Below, in pieces: positions 19,772 through 28,741 of a stretch of 64,000 bases of DNA. Source of the stretch: Rhodospirillaceae bacterium. Its GTDB lineage: Bacteria; Pseudomonadota; Alphaproteobacteria; Reyranellales; Reyranellaceae. The translations under genes and the position numbers were made by a program. Location of the stretch: assembly GCA_009772935.1 (NCBI GenBank), contig WOUR01000031.1:17405-81404 (forward strand), written 5' to 3'. Under the pieces are notes generated by a model that did not search any database, was not told where the DNA came from, and saw only the letters and a program-made list of their open reading frames with translations. How positions within the stretch are numbered: position 1 is the stretch's first letter; each line of letters starts with the position of its first letter.

Positions 19772-20424
19772 CGGAGGCTGGTGACCAGGAGGTAGACGCT
19801 GATCAGGAGGGCCCAAAGCGGGAAGACGATGAAGCTCCAGTCGACCCAGGGGCTGGCAAACAGCAGGAAAAGGCCCATCGCGAAACCGGGCACCGCCAGC
19901 CAGCGCGCGACGAAGGCGGTGCGCAGCGCGATCGTCGAAGTGACGAACATGAAGATGCCCGCCATCCGGATCGCGTAGACGTTGACTAGCGTGTAGGCGA
20001 AGGCCCGAGCAAAGGCGAAGGCGGGCGAGTCGCGCAGCGCTTCCGGCTGGCCGGCATGGACGATGACGATGGCGCCGAACACTGCGGTGGCCACGAACAT
20101 CAGGACGAGGAACAGGAGTCCGCTGCCCAGGAAGACCGTCGCGAACAACCGATCCTCCGCCTCTGCCAGTCGGTCGCGCACCACGCCGATGAACCACAGG
20201 AAGGCGACGCCGGCAAACGGCATCAGGTTGATCGCGAGCACGACTCGGTCGAGGCCGGTGACCAGCCACGTCCCGTGCTCGCGCGAATCGCGCGGAACGG
20301 CTGACAGGAACAGCAGAAACGCGGCGATCAGCAGGCCGGAGAACAGGATGCCAGCGACCGCCGCCGCCCGCGGCGTGCGCAGCCTGCCGCGCGTCAGGGG
20401 CGTGGGCGGGGTCATCGGCGTCAT
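19729..20424 (-). CDS. Integral membrane protein, hypothetical
   Basis: A 231-aa protein with about six hydrophobic segments (AVAGILFSGLLIAAFLLFLS, LMPFAGVAFLWFIGVV, FLVLMFVATAVFGAIVI, AGIFMFVTSTIALRTAF, WLAVPGFAMGLFLLFAS, FPLWALLISVYLLVTSL). I do not recognise the family beyond a general multi-pass membrane protein. Its start overlaps the stop of the upstream bestrophin-like remnant in ATGA, so the two were once translated together. Confidence 0.75.
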   Translation of the reverse strand: MTPMTPPTPLTRGRLRTPRAAAVAGILFSGLLIAAFLLFLSAVPRDSREHGTWLVTGLDRVVLAINLMPFAGVAFLWFIGVVRDRLAEAEDRLFATVFLGSGLLFLVLMFVATAVFGAIVIVHAGQPEALRDSPAFAFARAFAYTLVNVYAIRMAGIFMFVTSTIALRTAFVARWLAVPGFAMGLFLLFASPWVDWSFIVFPLWALLISVYLLVTSLRQDADGRRTARSVP

Positions 20425-20761
20425 GGCGGGCTGGTGAAGGCGTCGATCGTGGCCGCCGCGTTGACGAGCGGCTGCTGGCTCACCGTGATGAAACCGCTGC
20501 CCGGCCGATCGATGTCCTGGATCAGCAGCACGATCGTCGCCACGAGCAGGCCGGTGATGTGGACGGGCAGCCGCGTCCGCTTTGGTTCGACCCCGCTGCC
20601 GTAGCCGGCGAAGCCGATGGCCATGAGGGAAATGCCATGGAAGGCGGCTGCCGGGCAGCCCGCTCCCCGAGCCAATGGCCCGCTTCGTCGGTGGCGAGGC
20701 TCAGCACCAGGCTGATCAGGAAGATGACCAGCAGGGAGTGATTGCCGATGTCGAACGTCAT
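20421..20761 (-). pseudogene. Remnant of a bestrophin-like membrane protein
   Basis: The ATG at 20761 begins one hydrophobic segment (LLVIFLISLVLSLATDEAGH). Near 20655 the frame changes to one that encodes LMAIGFAGYGSG, a second hydrophobic segment (LLVATIVLLIQDIDRPGSG) and FITVSQQPL. In intact bestrophin-like proteins of this type, a central region of roughly 120 residues lies between such N- and C-terminal parts. That region is missing here, so both an internal deletion and a frameshift are suggested. The family comparison is from memory. Confidence 0.6.
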
Positions 20762-20775
20762 CGCGTGCTCTCTTG

Positions 20776-22197
20776 CTACCGGTCCTCCTCGACATGAACC
20801 TTGATCCGGCCGGCGGCGACCGCCGCCTTCAGCAATCCGTGGTCGCGCTCGGTCTGGTCGGCATAGGCCACCGCGAACTTCACCATGGCCTCGTCGAACG
20901 CCTCGCTCCGCCCGAGATAACCCGCGATCAGCCACGGATGGCTGGCCCGCCCGTGCGCCCGCGCCAGCGCCCAGCCGCAGGCCTTGCCGAACAGCACCAG
21001 CATCTTGCGGTCGAAGGTCTCGACCAGCGGCTTGATCTTCGCGTCGCGCAGCTGCCGGACGTAGAGGTCGTTGCCGCGCACGCCGGTCGCCCAGCCCAGG
21101 AAGATGTCGGACGACGACTGCATCAGGCGCTGGCCCTGCACCACGCGCTGTCCGGCATGGCCGTAGCCGCTCTTGCCGGCATAGGGCTCCAGCACCGAGG
21201 GCACGGCCTCCTTGAACTGGAGGAACAGCGGCTGGTTCGACGACGACATCAGCAGGCCGATCGAGCAGTAGCGGCCGACGCTGCCGATGCCGACCACCTT
21301 CATGGCGACGTCGACCAGGCGATAGCGGTCGAGCAGCGCCTTGCGATCGTCCGGCAGCGTGTCGCGATAGCTGGCGAAGGCCTTGTCCACCGCCTCCCGG
21401 AAGCCTTCGGCGCGCGCGAATTCCGGATGGAAGATCAGCGGCGGCTGGTCCTTGATCTGGACCTGGCCGCCGACCATCTCCGCCAGCTTGGGAAAATCGA
21501 TATCGGCAGAGCGCTCTTCCTGCGCCGCCTCGATCCGGCGCTGCATGCGTTTCCGGATCTGTGGGTCGTCGGTCAGGCTGAACAGTTCCTCCGGACCGAT
21601 TTTCGTGTACCAGGCCTCCAGCGGGCTCATCTCGGCGACCTCGCGCAGGTGCTCGCGGTAGCTCCCGGCCGTGGCCTGGGCTGCGTCGCGCCCCGCCGCT
21701 TCCGACAGGCCGTTCGACCGCGCCGCCAGCACGAACGAGGCGACCAGGCGCTTCAGGTCCCATTCCCAAGGCGCGGGCAGCGTCTCGTCGAAGTCGTTGA
21801 TGTCGAAGTTGATGCTGCGTTCGGGCGTGGCAAAGCCGCCGAAGTTCAGCAGGTGGCAGTCGCCGCAGGCCTGCACGTGAAGGCCCGTCGCCGGCGTGCC
21901 CGCAAGGTCGGCGGCCATCACGGCGGCCGACCCGCGATAGAAGGTGAAGGGCGATTGCAGCATGCGGCCGTAGCGAATCGGCAGGAGATCGATCTGGCGC
22001 CCCTCGTCGGACGCCTGGAGGATCTCCAGCGGATCACGGCGGTCCTTCGGGCGCTTCCAGGCGCCCTGGCTCGCGCGCGGAACGGTGTCGCGTAGGCGCT
22101 TGCCGGCGGCGACCAAGTCATCGGCGGGCACCGAGTGCACGGGGCGTTCCAGTTCGGGAACGGTCGGCTTGGCGTGCAGCTTGGTTACGTTGGTCAT
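20776..22197 (-). CDS. DUF2252 family protein
   Basis: A 473-aa cytosolic protein of the DUF2252 family. Landmarks are RYGRMLQSPFTFYRGSA, HVQACGDCHLLNFGGFATPE, FDINDFDETLPAPWEWDLKR, and the later QLRDAKIKPLVE and LIAGYLGRSEAFDEA. The CGDCHLLNFG and FDINDFDE blocks resemble the catalytic loop of protein-kinase-like phosphotransferases, and the family is thought to be distantly kinase-like, but no substrate is established. ATG 22197 was chosen because GGAAGG lies nine bases upstream; ATG 22209 abuts that site. The gene is upstream of the bestrophin-like remnant. Confidence 0.88.
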   Translation of the reverse strand: MTNVTKLHAKPTVPELERPVHSVPADDLVAAGKRLRDTVPRASQGAWKRPKDRRDPLEILQASDEGRQIDLLPIRYGRMLQSPFTFYRGSAAVMAADLAGTPATGLHVQACGDCHLLNFGGFATPERSINFDINDFDETLPAPWEWDLKRLVASFVLAARSNGLSEAAGRDAAQATAGSYREHLREVAEMSPLEAWYTKIGPEELFSLTDDPQIRKRMQRRIEAAQEERSADIDFPKLAEMVGGQVQIKDQPPLIFHPEFARAEGFREAVDKAFASYRDTLPDDRKALLDRYRLVDVAMKVVGIGSVGRYCSIGLLMSSSNQPLFLQFKEAVPSVLEPYAGKSGYGHAGQRVVQGQRLMQSSSDIFLGWATGVRGNDLYVRQLRDAKIKPLVETFDRKMLVLFGKACGWALARAHGRASHPWLIAGYLGRSEAFDEAMVKFAVAYADQTERDHGLLKAAVAAGRIKVHVEEDR

Positions 22198-22350
22198 CGA
22201 GGGCATCCTTCCACGCGAAGAGGATAGGGGTGCCCAGCCGCGCCGTACTTGAGTTAAGTCAAGCGCTCCGGGGCGTCGCCTCCTGCTGCATCCGCCGGCG
22301 GGGTCAGCGCGTTCACCGGGCCTGAACCCTTCATGCCGACGGAGATTCAC

Positions 22351-22626
22351 ATGGCCTGCACGCCCCAGAAGCCCGACCCGAACGAGGTCTCGGCCAGTTA
22401 CAGCGGCACCGGACAGGCCAAGGACGCGCGCCGTGAGGAGAAGCGCGAGAAGGGCGTCTATGGCGCCGACGCGGAAGAGGGGCCGGGCTATCAGCGCGAG
22501 GACCAGGAGACGGGCGGCCGCTACGGTCTGGAGCCCACGGTCGAGCGTCCGGACGACGAGGGCAGTTCGGAAGCTGCAGTGCCCCCGGCCGGCCGGAAAG
22601 GCGGTAAGGTGCAGGTCCGAAAGTGA
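22351..22626 (+). CDS. Small hydrophilic hypothetical protein
   Basis: A 91-aa, strongly charged, probably disordered protein rich in Glu, Asp, Gly and Arg, with no membrane segment. ATG 22351 follows GGAG with six-base spacing; an upstream in-frame ATG at 22333 is less well placed. No family is recognised. Similar small hydrophilic proteins are often stress-related in soil bacteria, but no stress promoter motif is evident here. The 153 bases upstream, between it and DUF2252, hold no other gene. Confidence 0.6.
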   Translation: MACTPQKPDPNEVSASYSGTGQAKDARREEKREKGVYGADAEEGPGYQREDQETGGRYGLEPTVERPDDEGSSEAAVPPAGRKGGKVQVRK

Positions 22627-22650
22627 TGCCGGTTTCCGGCAGGAGAGTTC

Positions 22651-22872
22651 ATGGGCCAGCCGATTTCCGAAGCCAAGAAGGCGATTTTCCTGCAGCGGGC
22701 CGAGGCTCGGCTGAATTTTGCCCGCAACCTGCCGGCGGAGGCTCCCAACCGGGAGGCCAAGATCCGGGAGGCGGAGAAGGCGCTGCAGACCGCGCTCGCC
22801 TCCAAGACAGGTCCCGTCAGGACCGGCTCCGGGCGCAAGGCCGGCAAGGCGGGGAAGAAGCGTGCCCGATGA
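22651..22872 (+). CDS. Small basic helical protein, hypothetical
   Basis: A 73-aa protein with a predicted amphipathic helix rich in Ala, Glu and Arg (about 5-50) and a lysine/arginine-rich tail (SGRKAGKAGKKRAR). A GGAGAG Shine-Dalgarno lies just before the ATG. It starts 24 bases after the preceding small gene in the same direction, so the two may form an operon. The basic tail suggests nucleic-acid binding, but this is only inference. Confidence 0.6.
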   Translation: MGQPISEAKKAIFLQRAEARLNFARNLPAEAPNREAKIREAEKALQTALASKTGPVRTGSGRKAGKAGKKRAR

Positions 22873-22974
22873 AAGGGCGGGTGCCTTCAAAACGGCGCGA
22901 TTTAGACATCGAATCTGGCTACAATCCACACAGAGATTGCGTGTTCGTTGCCACCTTCCGGTGAGGGAATGTCG

Positions 22975-23340
22975 ATGTTGAAAAAGTTTGCCGTGGCCGC
23001 CCTGGTCGCCTTTCTTCCTGCCGCGCCTGCCTTGGCAGAGCCGGCCGTGTGGACTTGGACGGGCTACGGGCTGAACGTCCCGGGCAGCGGTAAGTGCCCG
23101 ACCTACAAGATGCAGATCAAGGTGACGGTCGTCGGGACCGACGTGGATGGCTGGTTCCAGCAGGAAGGCCGTCCCGAGCGCGGATTCAAGGCGAAGCTGG
23201 GTCCCGACATGAAGTTCAAGACGACCACCATCGTGGGCGGCGGCAACAAGATGGACGTGGTGGGCTCGGTCAAGCCCGGCGCCGCGACCATCATGCTCGA
23301 CGGCTACTGCCTGTTCGAGGGCCCGCTCAAGCCGCAGTGA
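22975..23340 (+). CDS. Small secreted protein, hypothetical
   Basis: A 121-aa product with a clean signal peptide (MLKKFAVAALVAFLPAAPAL, cleavage near ALA-EPA). The mature part is beta-rich, with two cysteines (GKCPTYK, GYCLFEG) that may form a disulphide. No family is recognised. ATG 22975 is best spaced from the GAGG at 22963; ATG 22969 is possible. A TACAAT -10-like hexamer lies upstream at about 22919 without a convincing -35. It converges on the 633-aa binding-protein gene. Confidence 0.65.
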   Translation: MLKKFAVAALVAFLPAAPALAEPAVWTWTGYGLNVPGSGKCPTYKMQIKVTVVGTDVDGWFQQEGRPERGFKAKLGPDMKFKTTTIVGGGNKMDVVGSVKPGAATIMLDGYCLFEGPLKPQ

Positions 23341-23371
23341 CGGCCCCTCGATGGGTCTCTCCGACCGGCCG

Positions 23372-23395
23372 CTGGATCGCTAGCTGGCGATCCAG
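23372..23395. terminator. Hairpin between convergent genes
   Basis: A perfect 9-bp inverted repeat (CTGGATCGC and GCGATCCAG) with a 6-base loop overlaps the stop codon of the 633-aa gene and lies 32 bases after the small secreted protein. It has no U tract. It may be a shared transcription end point. Confidence 0.35.
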
Positions 23396-25281
23396 AACGT
23401 GTCGGGTTCGTAGAGGCCGATGTATCCGCCCGGATCCCACGCCCAGTAGCCCTTCTCGGGCACGTTGCGCACCTTCTTGCCCACCGTGACCGGCTGGCGC
23501 ACCTCGTTCACGGTGCCGATCGAGAAGACCTGGTCGGCATTGACCGTCAGGATCTCCTCCCACGCCTTGCGTTTTTCAGCGGCGTCGGCTGACTTCTCCC
23601 ACTTCTGCAACAGCCCGAGCAGCTCCTTGCCGACCTCCATGTCGCAGGGCTCGCCCTGCTTGCCTTTCGATTCGACGTAGAGGCCCCACTTCGGCCATTG
23701 CAGCCCGCCCTGCATCACCGGCGTGAACTCGCGCGGGCTGGTGTCGACGGTCGGTGCGGCGGTCGTGACGCCGGCATAGGCGGTCATGATCGCCTCCCCC
23801 GATGTGGTGCGCAGGCGGAAATTGTCGGTGGTCTGCGGCTTCAGCAGCGCCTTGATGCCGATTTTTTTCCACTGATCGACGACCAGGGTCATGGTGTCGA
23901 CCTCGTCGGCCTTCTCGCTCGAATGCTCGATCACGAACATGGCCGGCTGGCCGTTGGGCAGAAGGCGGATGCCGTCGCTGCCTTTCTTGGTGAGGCCGAT
24001 CTCGTCGAGCAGCTTGTTGGCCGCCTTCACGTCGTGGATCGCCCATTTCTTCGCGTATTCCGGTTTGAACAGGGGCGAGCGCGGCATGATCGTGTTGGCG
24101 GAGGGCTTGGCCAGCCCGTTGTAGACGACGTCGCTCAACTCGTCCCGATTGATGGCCAGGGACAGGGCGCGGCGGAAGCGGACGTCGCGGTTGAGCTTGC
24201 GCCAGGTCTCGTCGTTGGCGTTCATGTTCGGATAGAAGGCAACCTCCGAGCCCGAGCCCTTCTCCCACAGGAGCGCCTTGATGCCGGACGTCTTGGCGGC
24301 GTCGCGCAGGAAGGTGTAGTCGCGCAGGCCGAGATAGCGCGGCTGCAGGTCCGATTCACCCAGCCCTGCCTTGGCCGGGATCAGGTTGGCCGCCACCACC
24401 GTCAAGATCACGTCGTTGATGTAGGGCAGCTGCTGGCCCTTGCTGTCGATGCGGTGGAAGTAGGGGTTGCGCACGAAGACGAAGCGCTGGGCCGGCGGCA
24501 CCGTGGTGAGGACCCACGGGTTGAGCGTCGGCAGGTCGACGTTGCTGTTGCCGTACATCGCGTCCTGGCGCTTGTAGACGTTGGCCCAGCGGCTGCCCTT
24601 GAAGCGCTTGAGGATCTCCTCCTCGTCCGTGTACTTGCCGTGCAGCGTCTTCATGTAGTGGGCCGGGCGGAACAGGAACAACGGCGCGGCGCGTGCCTGG
24701 CTCTCGATGAAGTCGGGGTTGGGCTTGTCCCAGCTGTAGCGGATCGTCACCTCGTCGAGAATCTCGACCTTCGGCGGCTTGCCGTCGACCAGCAGCTCGA
24801 CGGAGGGACCGTTCGGCGACAGGTCCTTGTTGTTGGCGACATCCTCCCAGAAGAAGCGGAAGTCCTCGGTGGTGAAGGGATGGCCGTCCGACCATTTGTG
24901 GCCGGCGCGCAGCTTGAAGGTGAACTCGCGGCCGTCCTTGACCTCGTAGCTCTCGAGGATGTCGGGGTGCAGCTTGAACTTGTCGTCGTAGACGATCAGT
25001 CGGGTGTAGCTGTAGACGGTCATCAGGCGGGTATCGCGCGTGGCCGCGACCAGCATGTTGAGCTGGCCGCCCTGCCGGCCGATGCCGTCCGCGCCCGAAA
25101 AGCTCTCTATCACCCGCGGCTGCTTCGGCAGGCGCTCGGTCACTGGTGGCAGGGCGCCCGACTTCACCTTCTCGCGCAGGCTCCGCGTCTCCTGCAGGGT
25201 GGGCACATCCGCGGCAAAGGCCGGAACGCTGCGCGCCACCAGCCCCATCAAAAGCGCCTGCGTCAGAACACGTCTTTTCAT
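23380..25281 (-). CDS. ABC transporter substrate-binding protein, family 5 (peptide/oligosaccharide type)
   Basis: A 633-aa periplasmic solute-binding protein. It has a signal peptide (ending near VPAFAAD), the N-terminal lobe block EFTFKLRAGHKWSDGHPFTT and the RFRRALSLAINRDELSDVVY block typical of SBP family 5. It is longer than most peptide-binding members. No permease or ATPase gene is adjacent, so it is an orphan or works with a transporter encoded elsewhere. The ligand cannot be deduced. It is divergent from the SnoaL-like gene, and the 132 bases between them would hold both promoters. Confidence 0.88.
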   Translation of the reverse strand: MKRRVLTQALLMGLVARSVPAFAADVPTLQETRSLREKVKSGALPPVTERLPKQPRVIESFSGADGIGRQGGQLNMLVAATRDTRLMTVYSYTRLIVYDDKFKLHPDILESYEVKDGREFTFKLRAGHKWSDGHPFTTEDFRFFWEDVANNKDLSPNGPSVELLVDGKPPKVEILDEVTIRYSWDKPNPDFIESQARAAPLFLFRPAHYMKTLHGKYTDEEEILKRFKGSRWANVYKRQDAMYGNSNVDLPTLNPWVLTTVPPAQRFVFVRNPYFHRIDSKGQQLPYINDVILTVVAANLIPAKAGLGESDLQPRYLGLRDYTFLRDAAKTSGIKALLWEKGSGSEVAFYPNMNANDETWRKLNRDVRFRRALSLAINRDELSDVVYNGLAKPSANTIMPRSPLFKPEYAKKWAIHDVKAANKLLDEIGLTKKGSDGIRLLPNGQPAMFVIEHSSEKADEVDTMTLVVDQWKKIGIKALLKPQTTDNFRLRTTSGEAIMTAYAGVTTAAPTVDTSPREFTPVMQGGLQWPKWGLYVESKGKQGEPCDMEVGKELLGLLQKWEKSADAAEKRKAWEEILTVNADQVFSIGTVNEVRQPVTVGKKVRNVPEKGYWAWDPGGYIGLYEPDTFWIAS

Positions 25282-25413
25282 CGCCCGCCTCCCGGCTATT
25301 GCCCCGAACTCCGAGTTTGCGGGAATTATGATGCAGAACTAAGGCAGAAATCGTCGATTTTCTGAGGGTCGGGCCGGGAATAATAGACGCAGCCGCCACA
25401 GAGACGGAGTCTC

Positions 25414-25845
25414 ATGATGTCGAACGAGAGCTGGCAAACCGCGATGATCGAGCTGCAGGCGGCCCAGGAGGCCTTCGCGACCGGCGACGCCGGCCCACTG
25501 CAGGCGCTCTTCTCCCATGCCGACGACGTGACGGTGATGGGTGGCTTCGGCGGCGTCGAGCGCGGCTGGGCCGAGGTCGGGCCACGGCTCGCCTGGGCGG
25601 CCTCGCACTTCCACGGCGGTGCCTACAGCCAACAGCTAGTCGGTGTAACCGTGGGGCAGGACGTGGCCTGCCTGGTCAGCCTGGAACGTTGGGCGCGGCA
25701 GGCGCCAGACGGTAAGCCCCTGCCGGTCCTCGACCTGCGCGTGACCCAGACGTTTCGCCTCGAAGGCGGGCGCTGGCGCCTGGTCCACCGGCATGCCGAC
25801 GCGCTCGTGCAGAAGCAGGAACCGCTGTCTTCACGCACGTCGTGA
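25414..25845 (+). CDS. SnoaL/NTF2-like protein (DUF4440-type)
   Basis: A 143-aa protein with a cone-shaped NTF2-like fold pattern: a helical N-terminus with ALFSHADDVTVMGGFGG, then the strand-rich C-terminus DLRVTQTFRLEGGRWRLVHR that ends in the common HRHAD motif. The family includes ketosteroid-isomerase-like enzymes and binding proteins, and no specific substrate can be assigned. GGAG precedes the ATG. A second ATG lies one codon later. Confidence 0.78.
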   Translation: MMSNESWQTAMIELQAAQEAFATGDAGPLQALFSHADDVTVMGGFGGVERGWAEVGPRLAWAASHFHGGAYSQQLVGVTVGQDVACLVSLERWARQAPDGKPLPVLDLRVTQTFRLEGGRWRLVHRHADALVQKQEPLSSRTS

Positions 25846-25957
25846 GGGACCGTCGCGTCACATATGATAGCCCGCAGTCCTGTTCGGTGGGACATTGCGA
25901 GGCAGGCCGGTCGTGGCCGCACCGAAATGCAATCTGGAGACTTGGACACCCCCACCG

Positions 25958-26530
25958 ATGACGACCAACAAGAAGGGCCCCTGGACCATCCTCTCCCAGA
26001 ACGAGGTGTACGAGAACCCGTGGATCCGGCTGACCCACCACGAGGTTCTGACGCCGGCTCAGACGCCGGGCATCTACGGGCTGATCCACTACAAGAACCT
26101 GGCCATCGGGGTCGTGCCGGTCGATGCGGAGGGGCACACCTATCTGGTGGGTCAGTACCGCTTCCCGCTCGATGCCTATAGCTGGGAAATCCCCGAGGGC
26201 GGCGGGGCGCACGGTATCGATCCGCTCGACTCGGCGGCACGCGAGCTGCGCGAGGAGACGGGGTTCGTGGCGCGCCGCTGGCGGAAGATTCTGGAAGCCG
26301 ATCTCTCGAACTCCGTCTCCGACGAGCGCGCCGTCGCCTATCTCGCCTGGGGCCTGACACCGGGCGAGTCGGAGCCGGAAGCCACGGAGGAACTCGCGGT
26401 GAAGCGCGTTCCGCTGGCGGAAGCCTTCCGGATGGTCGAGGCCGGCGAGATCCGCGATGCGCTGAGCGTCTTGTCGCTGCAGGCCGTCCGCCTCCTGCAG
26501 CTGGAAGGAAAGCTCGACCTGCGGGACTGA
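25958..26530 (+). CDS. Nudix hydrolase (ADP-ribose pyrophosphatase type)
   Basis: A 190-aa Nudix enzyme. The box is GGAHGIDPLDSAARELREET followed by GFV, matching GX5EX7REUXEEXGU. The preceding VGQYRFPLDAYSWEIPEGG resembles the NudF-type ADP-ribose/nucleoside-diphosphate-sugar hydrolases. I chose ATG 25958 because homology begins shortly after it; a TTG at 25895 would add 21 unconserved residues. It is separate from the RppH gene at 6.0 kb. The neighbours give no clear pathway link. Confidence 0.88.
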   Translation: MTTNKKGPWTILSQNEVYENPWIRLTHHEVLTPAQTPGIYGLIHYKNLAIGVVPVDAEGHTYLVGQYRFPLDAYSWEIPEGGGAHGIDPLDSAARELREETGFVARRWRKILEADLSNSVSDERAVAYLAWGLTPGESEPEATEELAVKRVPLAEAFRMVEAGEIRDALSVLSLQAVRLLQLEGKLDLRD

Positions 26531-26606
26531 GGCGCTGCCCGGGCTGGTCCGCTAACTGCAAATCGTAAAGACTGCGATCCGACGGCATTCCGGAGGTTCG
26601 CGCGCC

Positions 26607-27473
26607 ATGCCCCAGCTTCGTTACGAACAACTCCATCCCGAGTTAGGCGTCCGCATCCGCGGTATCGATGTGGGCAAGCCGCTCGCGCCCGACCTCGTCG
26701 CGGAGATCAACGCGGCGGTCGACCGCTATTCGTTCGTCTGCTTCCCCGACCAGACGATGGACGACGATCGCCAGCTTGCGCTCACGCGGCAGCTCGGCCG
26801 GCCCGAGCCCAGCCACACCAGCCTCGGCAAGATCGAGTATTTCGGCACCATCGGCAACGTGCAGCCGGACGGCACGGCCCTGGGCAACGCGCACAAGAAG
26901 ACGATCTTCCTGACCGGCAACAACATGTGGCACTCCGATGCCTCGTTCAAACCGGTGCCGGCCTTCCTCTCGGTCATGTGCGCCTACGAGACTCCGTCCG
27001 TGGGCGGCATCACGATGTTCGTCTCCCTGCGCACCGCCTACGGGCGCCTGTCGCCCCAGCGAAAGGCCGAACTGGAACCGCTGATTGCAATCCACGACTA
27101 CGTCCATTCGCGCTCCAAGGTCGCGCCCGATGCCGTGTCGCCGGAGCTGGCCGCCTCGCTGCCGCCGGTGCGCCAGCGTCTCGTCCGCACCAACCCGGCG
27201 ACGGGAGCGAAGAACCTGTTCCTCGGCAGCCACGTGCGCGAGATCGAGGGCATGGACCCGGCGGCGGGCCGCGCCCTGATCGACGCGCTGACCGAAGAGG
27301 CGACGCGGCCCGAGCACGTCTATCATCACGCCTGGCAGCCGGGCGACGTCGTGCTCTGGGACAATCGCTGCCTGCTGCATGCCGGCGGCGGTTACGACGC
27401 CGACCGCCACCGCCGCTACATGCGCCAGACCCGCGTCAGCGGCGCCTGCTCGTCGCTGGAGGAGGTTGGCTAG
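26607..27473 (+). CDS. TauD/TfdA-family Fe(II)/2-oxoglutarate dioxygenase
   Basis: A 288-aa enzyme with the iron-binding facial triad: His109 and Asp111 in MWHSDASFK, and distal His258 in CLLHAGGGY. The 2-oxoglutarate-binding arginine is in the block at about 268-275. The sequence looks nearer the TfdA/2,4-D-type branch than to classical taurine dioxygenase. Possible substrates include sulfonates, aryloxyalkanoates or other small acids. A GGAGG Shine-Dalgarno lies ten bases upstream. No transporter for sulfonates is adjacent. Confidence 0.88.
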   Translation: MPQLRYEQLHPELGVRIRGIDVGKPLAPDLVAEINAAVDRYSFVCFPDQTMDDDRQLALTRQLGRPEPSHTSLGKIEYFGTIGNVQPDGTALGNAHKKTIFLTGNNMWHSDASFKPVPAFLSVMCAYETPSVGGITMFVSLRTAYGRLSPQRKAELEPLIAIHDYVHSRSKVAPDAVSPELAASLPPVRQRLVRTNPATGAKNLFLGSHVREIEGMDPAAGRALIDALTEEATRPEHVYHHAWQPGDVVLWDNRCLLHAGGGYDADRHRRYMRQTRVSGACSSLEEVG

Positions 27474-27610
27474 CCAAACCGCTTGCGACACGGGCTGGGC
27501 AAGCGCAGTCACGATGCCATACGGGCGGCCTGAGATACACCGCGTGACGTGCTTTCCCGACACAACGCACCCTGATACTGGTTGCTGGTGGGGGATGATC
27601 CGACCGTTCC

Positions 27611-28720
27611 ATGACTTCGCAATCGCGTCGCTTCCTGACGCTCGACGCAACGCGCGGCGCCGCGGCGATTTGCGTCATGCTGTATCACTTCACGACGAGC
27701 GGACTGTCGTCGGCTACGCTTTTTCCAAACGCCGCCGTGGCCGTCGACTACTTCTTCTGCCTGAGCGGGTTCATCCTCTCCTTCACCTACGAGCAGCGTC
27801 TGCGTGACGGCATGACGACCGGCGCCTTCATGACGCGCCGGCTGGTGCGTCTCTATCCACTGTATCTGCTGTGCATCCTGCTCGGGGTCGCGGCCGAACT
27901 CGTCGCGCCGAGCCTGCCACGGGAATGGGGCAAGTTCGTCACGGCGGGTGTCATGGCGCTGCTCTTTCTGCCGGCGTTTGTGCCCATCCCGGTGCGCATC
28001 GGAACGCAGACCATCGACGACTTCCTGTTTCCCCTCAACCCGCCGTCGTGGTCGCTGTTCTACGAGTTGGTCGTCAACTGGATATACGGCGTTGCGCGCC
28101 CCTCGACCCTGGCCATCCTGATCACAATGGCCATCTCGTTCGCTTGCTACGTGCAGAGCGTGCACTACCACTTCGTCCCGCCAGGATTCAGTCTCGGCAC
28201 GTTCGGGGGCGGCCTGGCACGCTCGATCTTCTTCTTTCTGGGCGGCGTCCTGGTGTTTCGCATCTGGCAACGGGTTCCGCCGCGCCTGCCGGCGTTCTGG
28301 CCGATCCTGTCGTGCGTGGTGCTGGTCGCGATCTGCGCCCTGCCGTACGGGAAATTCACTTACCTCGCCACGGCGCTGCTGATTCCGATCCTGGTCTGGT
28401 CGGCGACCGTCGAACCGGCCACCCGCGCGGAACAAGTCACTTATTCCTGGCTCGGCGAACTGTCGTATCCGATTTACGTCATCCACGCCCCGCTCGTCAT
28501 CGTCTTGCAGCCCGCAATCATCTCCCCGGGCACGCCCGCTTTCTCTTTCCCCATCGTGTTTACCCTCGCCGGAGCTGTCGTCCTGGCGGCGTTCGTGCTG
28601 TCGCGGACCTGGGATATTCCGGTGCGCCGCGCCCTTGCCCGGCCGGCCGAACGGCTACAGTTATGGCTGGCCGGTCTTGCGTCGAAGCCATGGCCGGGCA
28701 GGCCGACGGTCAAGAACTGA
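27611..28720 (+). CDS. Acyltransferase 3 family membrane protein (OafA-like)
   Basis: A 369-aa integral membrane O-acyltransferase that typically adds acetyl groups to surface or secreted polysaccharides. It begins with the family signature RRFLTLDATRGAAAICVMLY and HF (Arg and His of the active-site region) and has about ten hydrophobic segments. It is followed 21 bases later by an SGNH hydrolase gene. In some O-acetyltransferases an SGNH domain is fused to the same membrane domain, so the pair probably acts together. No strong Shine-Dalgarno is seen. The 137 bases upstream hold no gene. Confidence 0.88.
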   Translation: MTSQSRRFLTLDATRGAAAICVMLYHFTTSGLSSATLFPNAAVAVDYFFCLSGFILSFTYEQRLRDGMTTGAFMTRRLVRLYPLYLLCILLGVAAELVAPSLPREWGKFVTAGVMALLFLPAFVPIPVRIGTQTIDDFLFPLNPPSWSLFYELVVNWIYGVARPSTLAILITMAISFACYVQSVHYHFVPPGFSLGTFGGGLARSIFFFLGGVLVFRIWQRVPPRLPAFWPILSCVVLVAICALPYGKFTYLATALLIPILVWSATVEPATRAEQVTYSWLGELSYPIYVIHAPLVIVLQPAIISPGTPAFSFPIVFTLAGAVVLAAFVLSRTWDIPVRRALARPAERLQLWLAGLASKPWPGRPTVKN

Positions 28721-28741
28721 CGACGGAACCTCAGGAACGCG

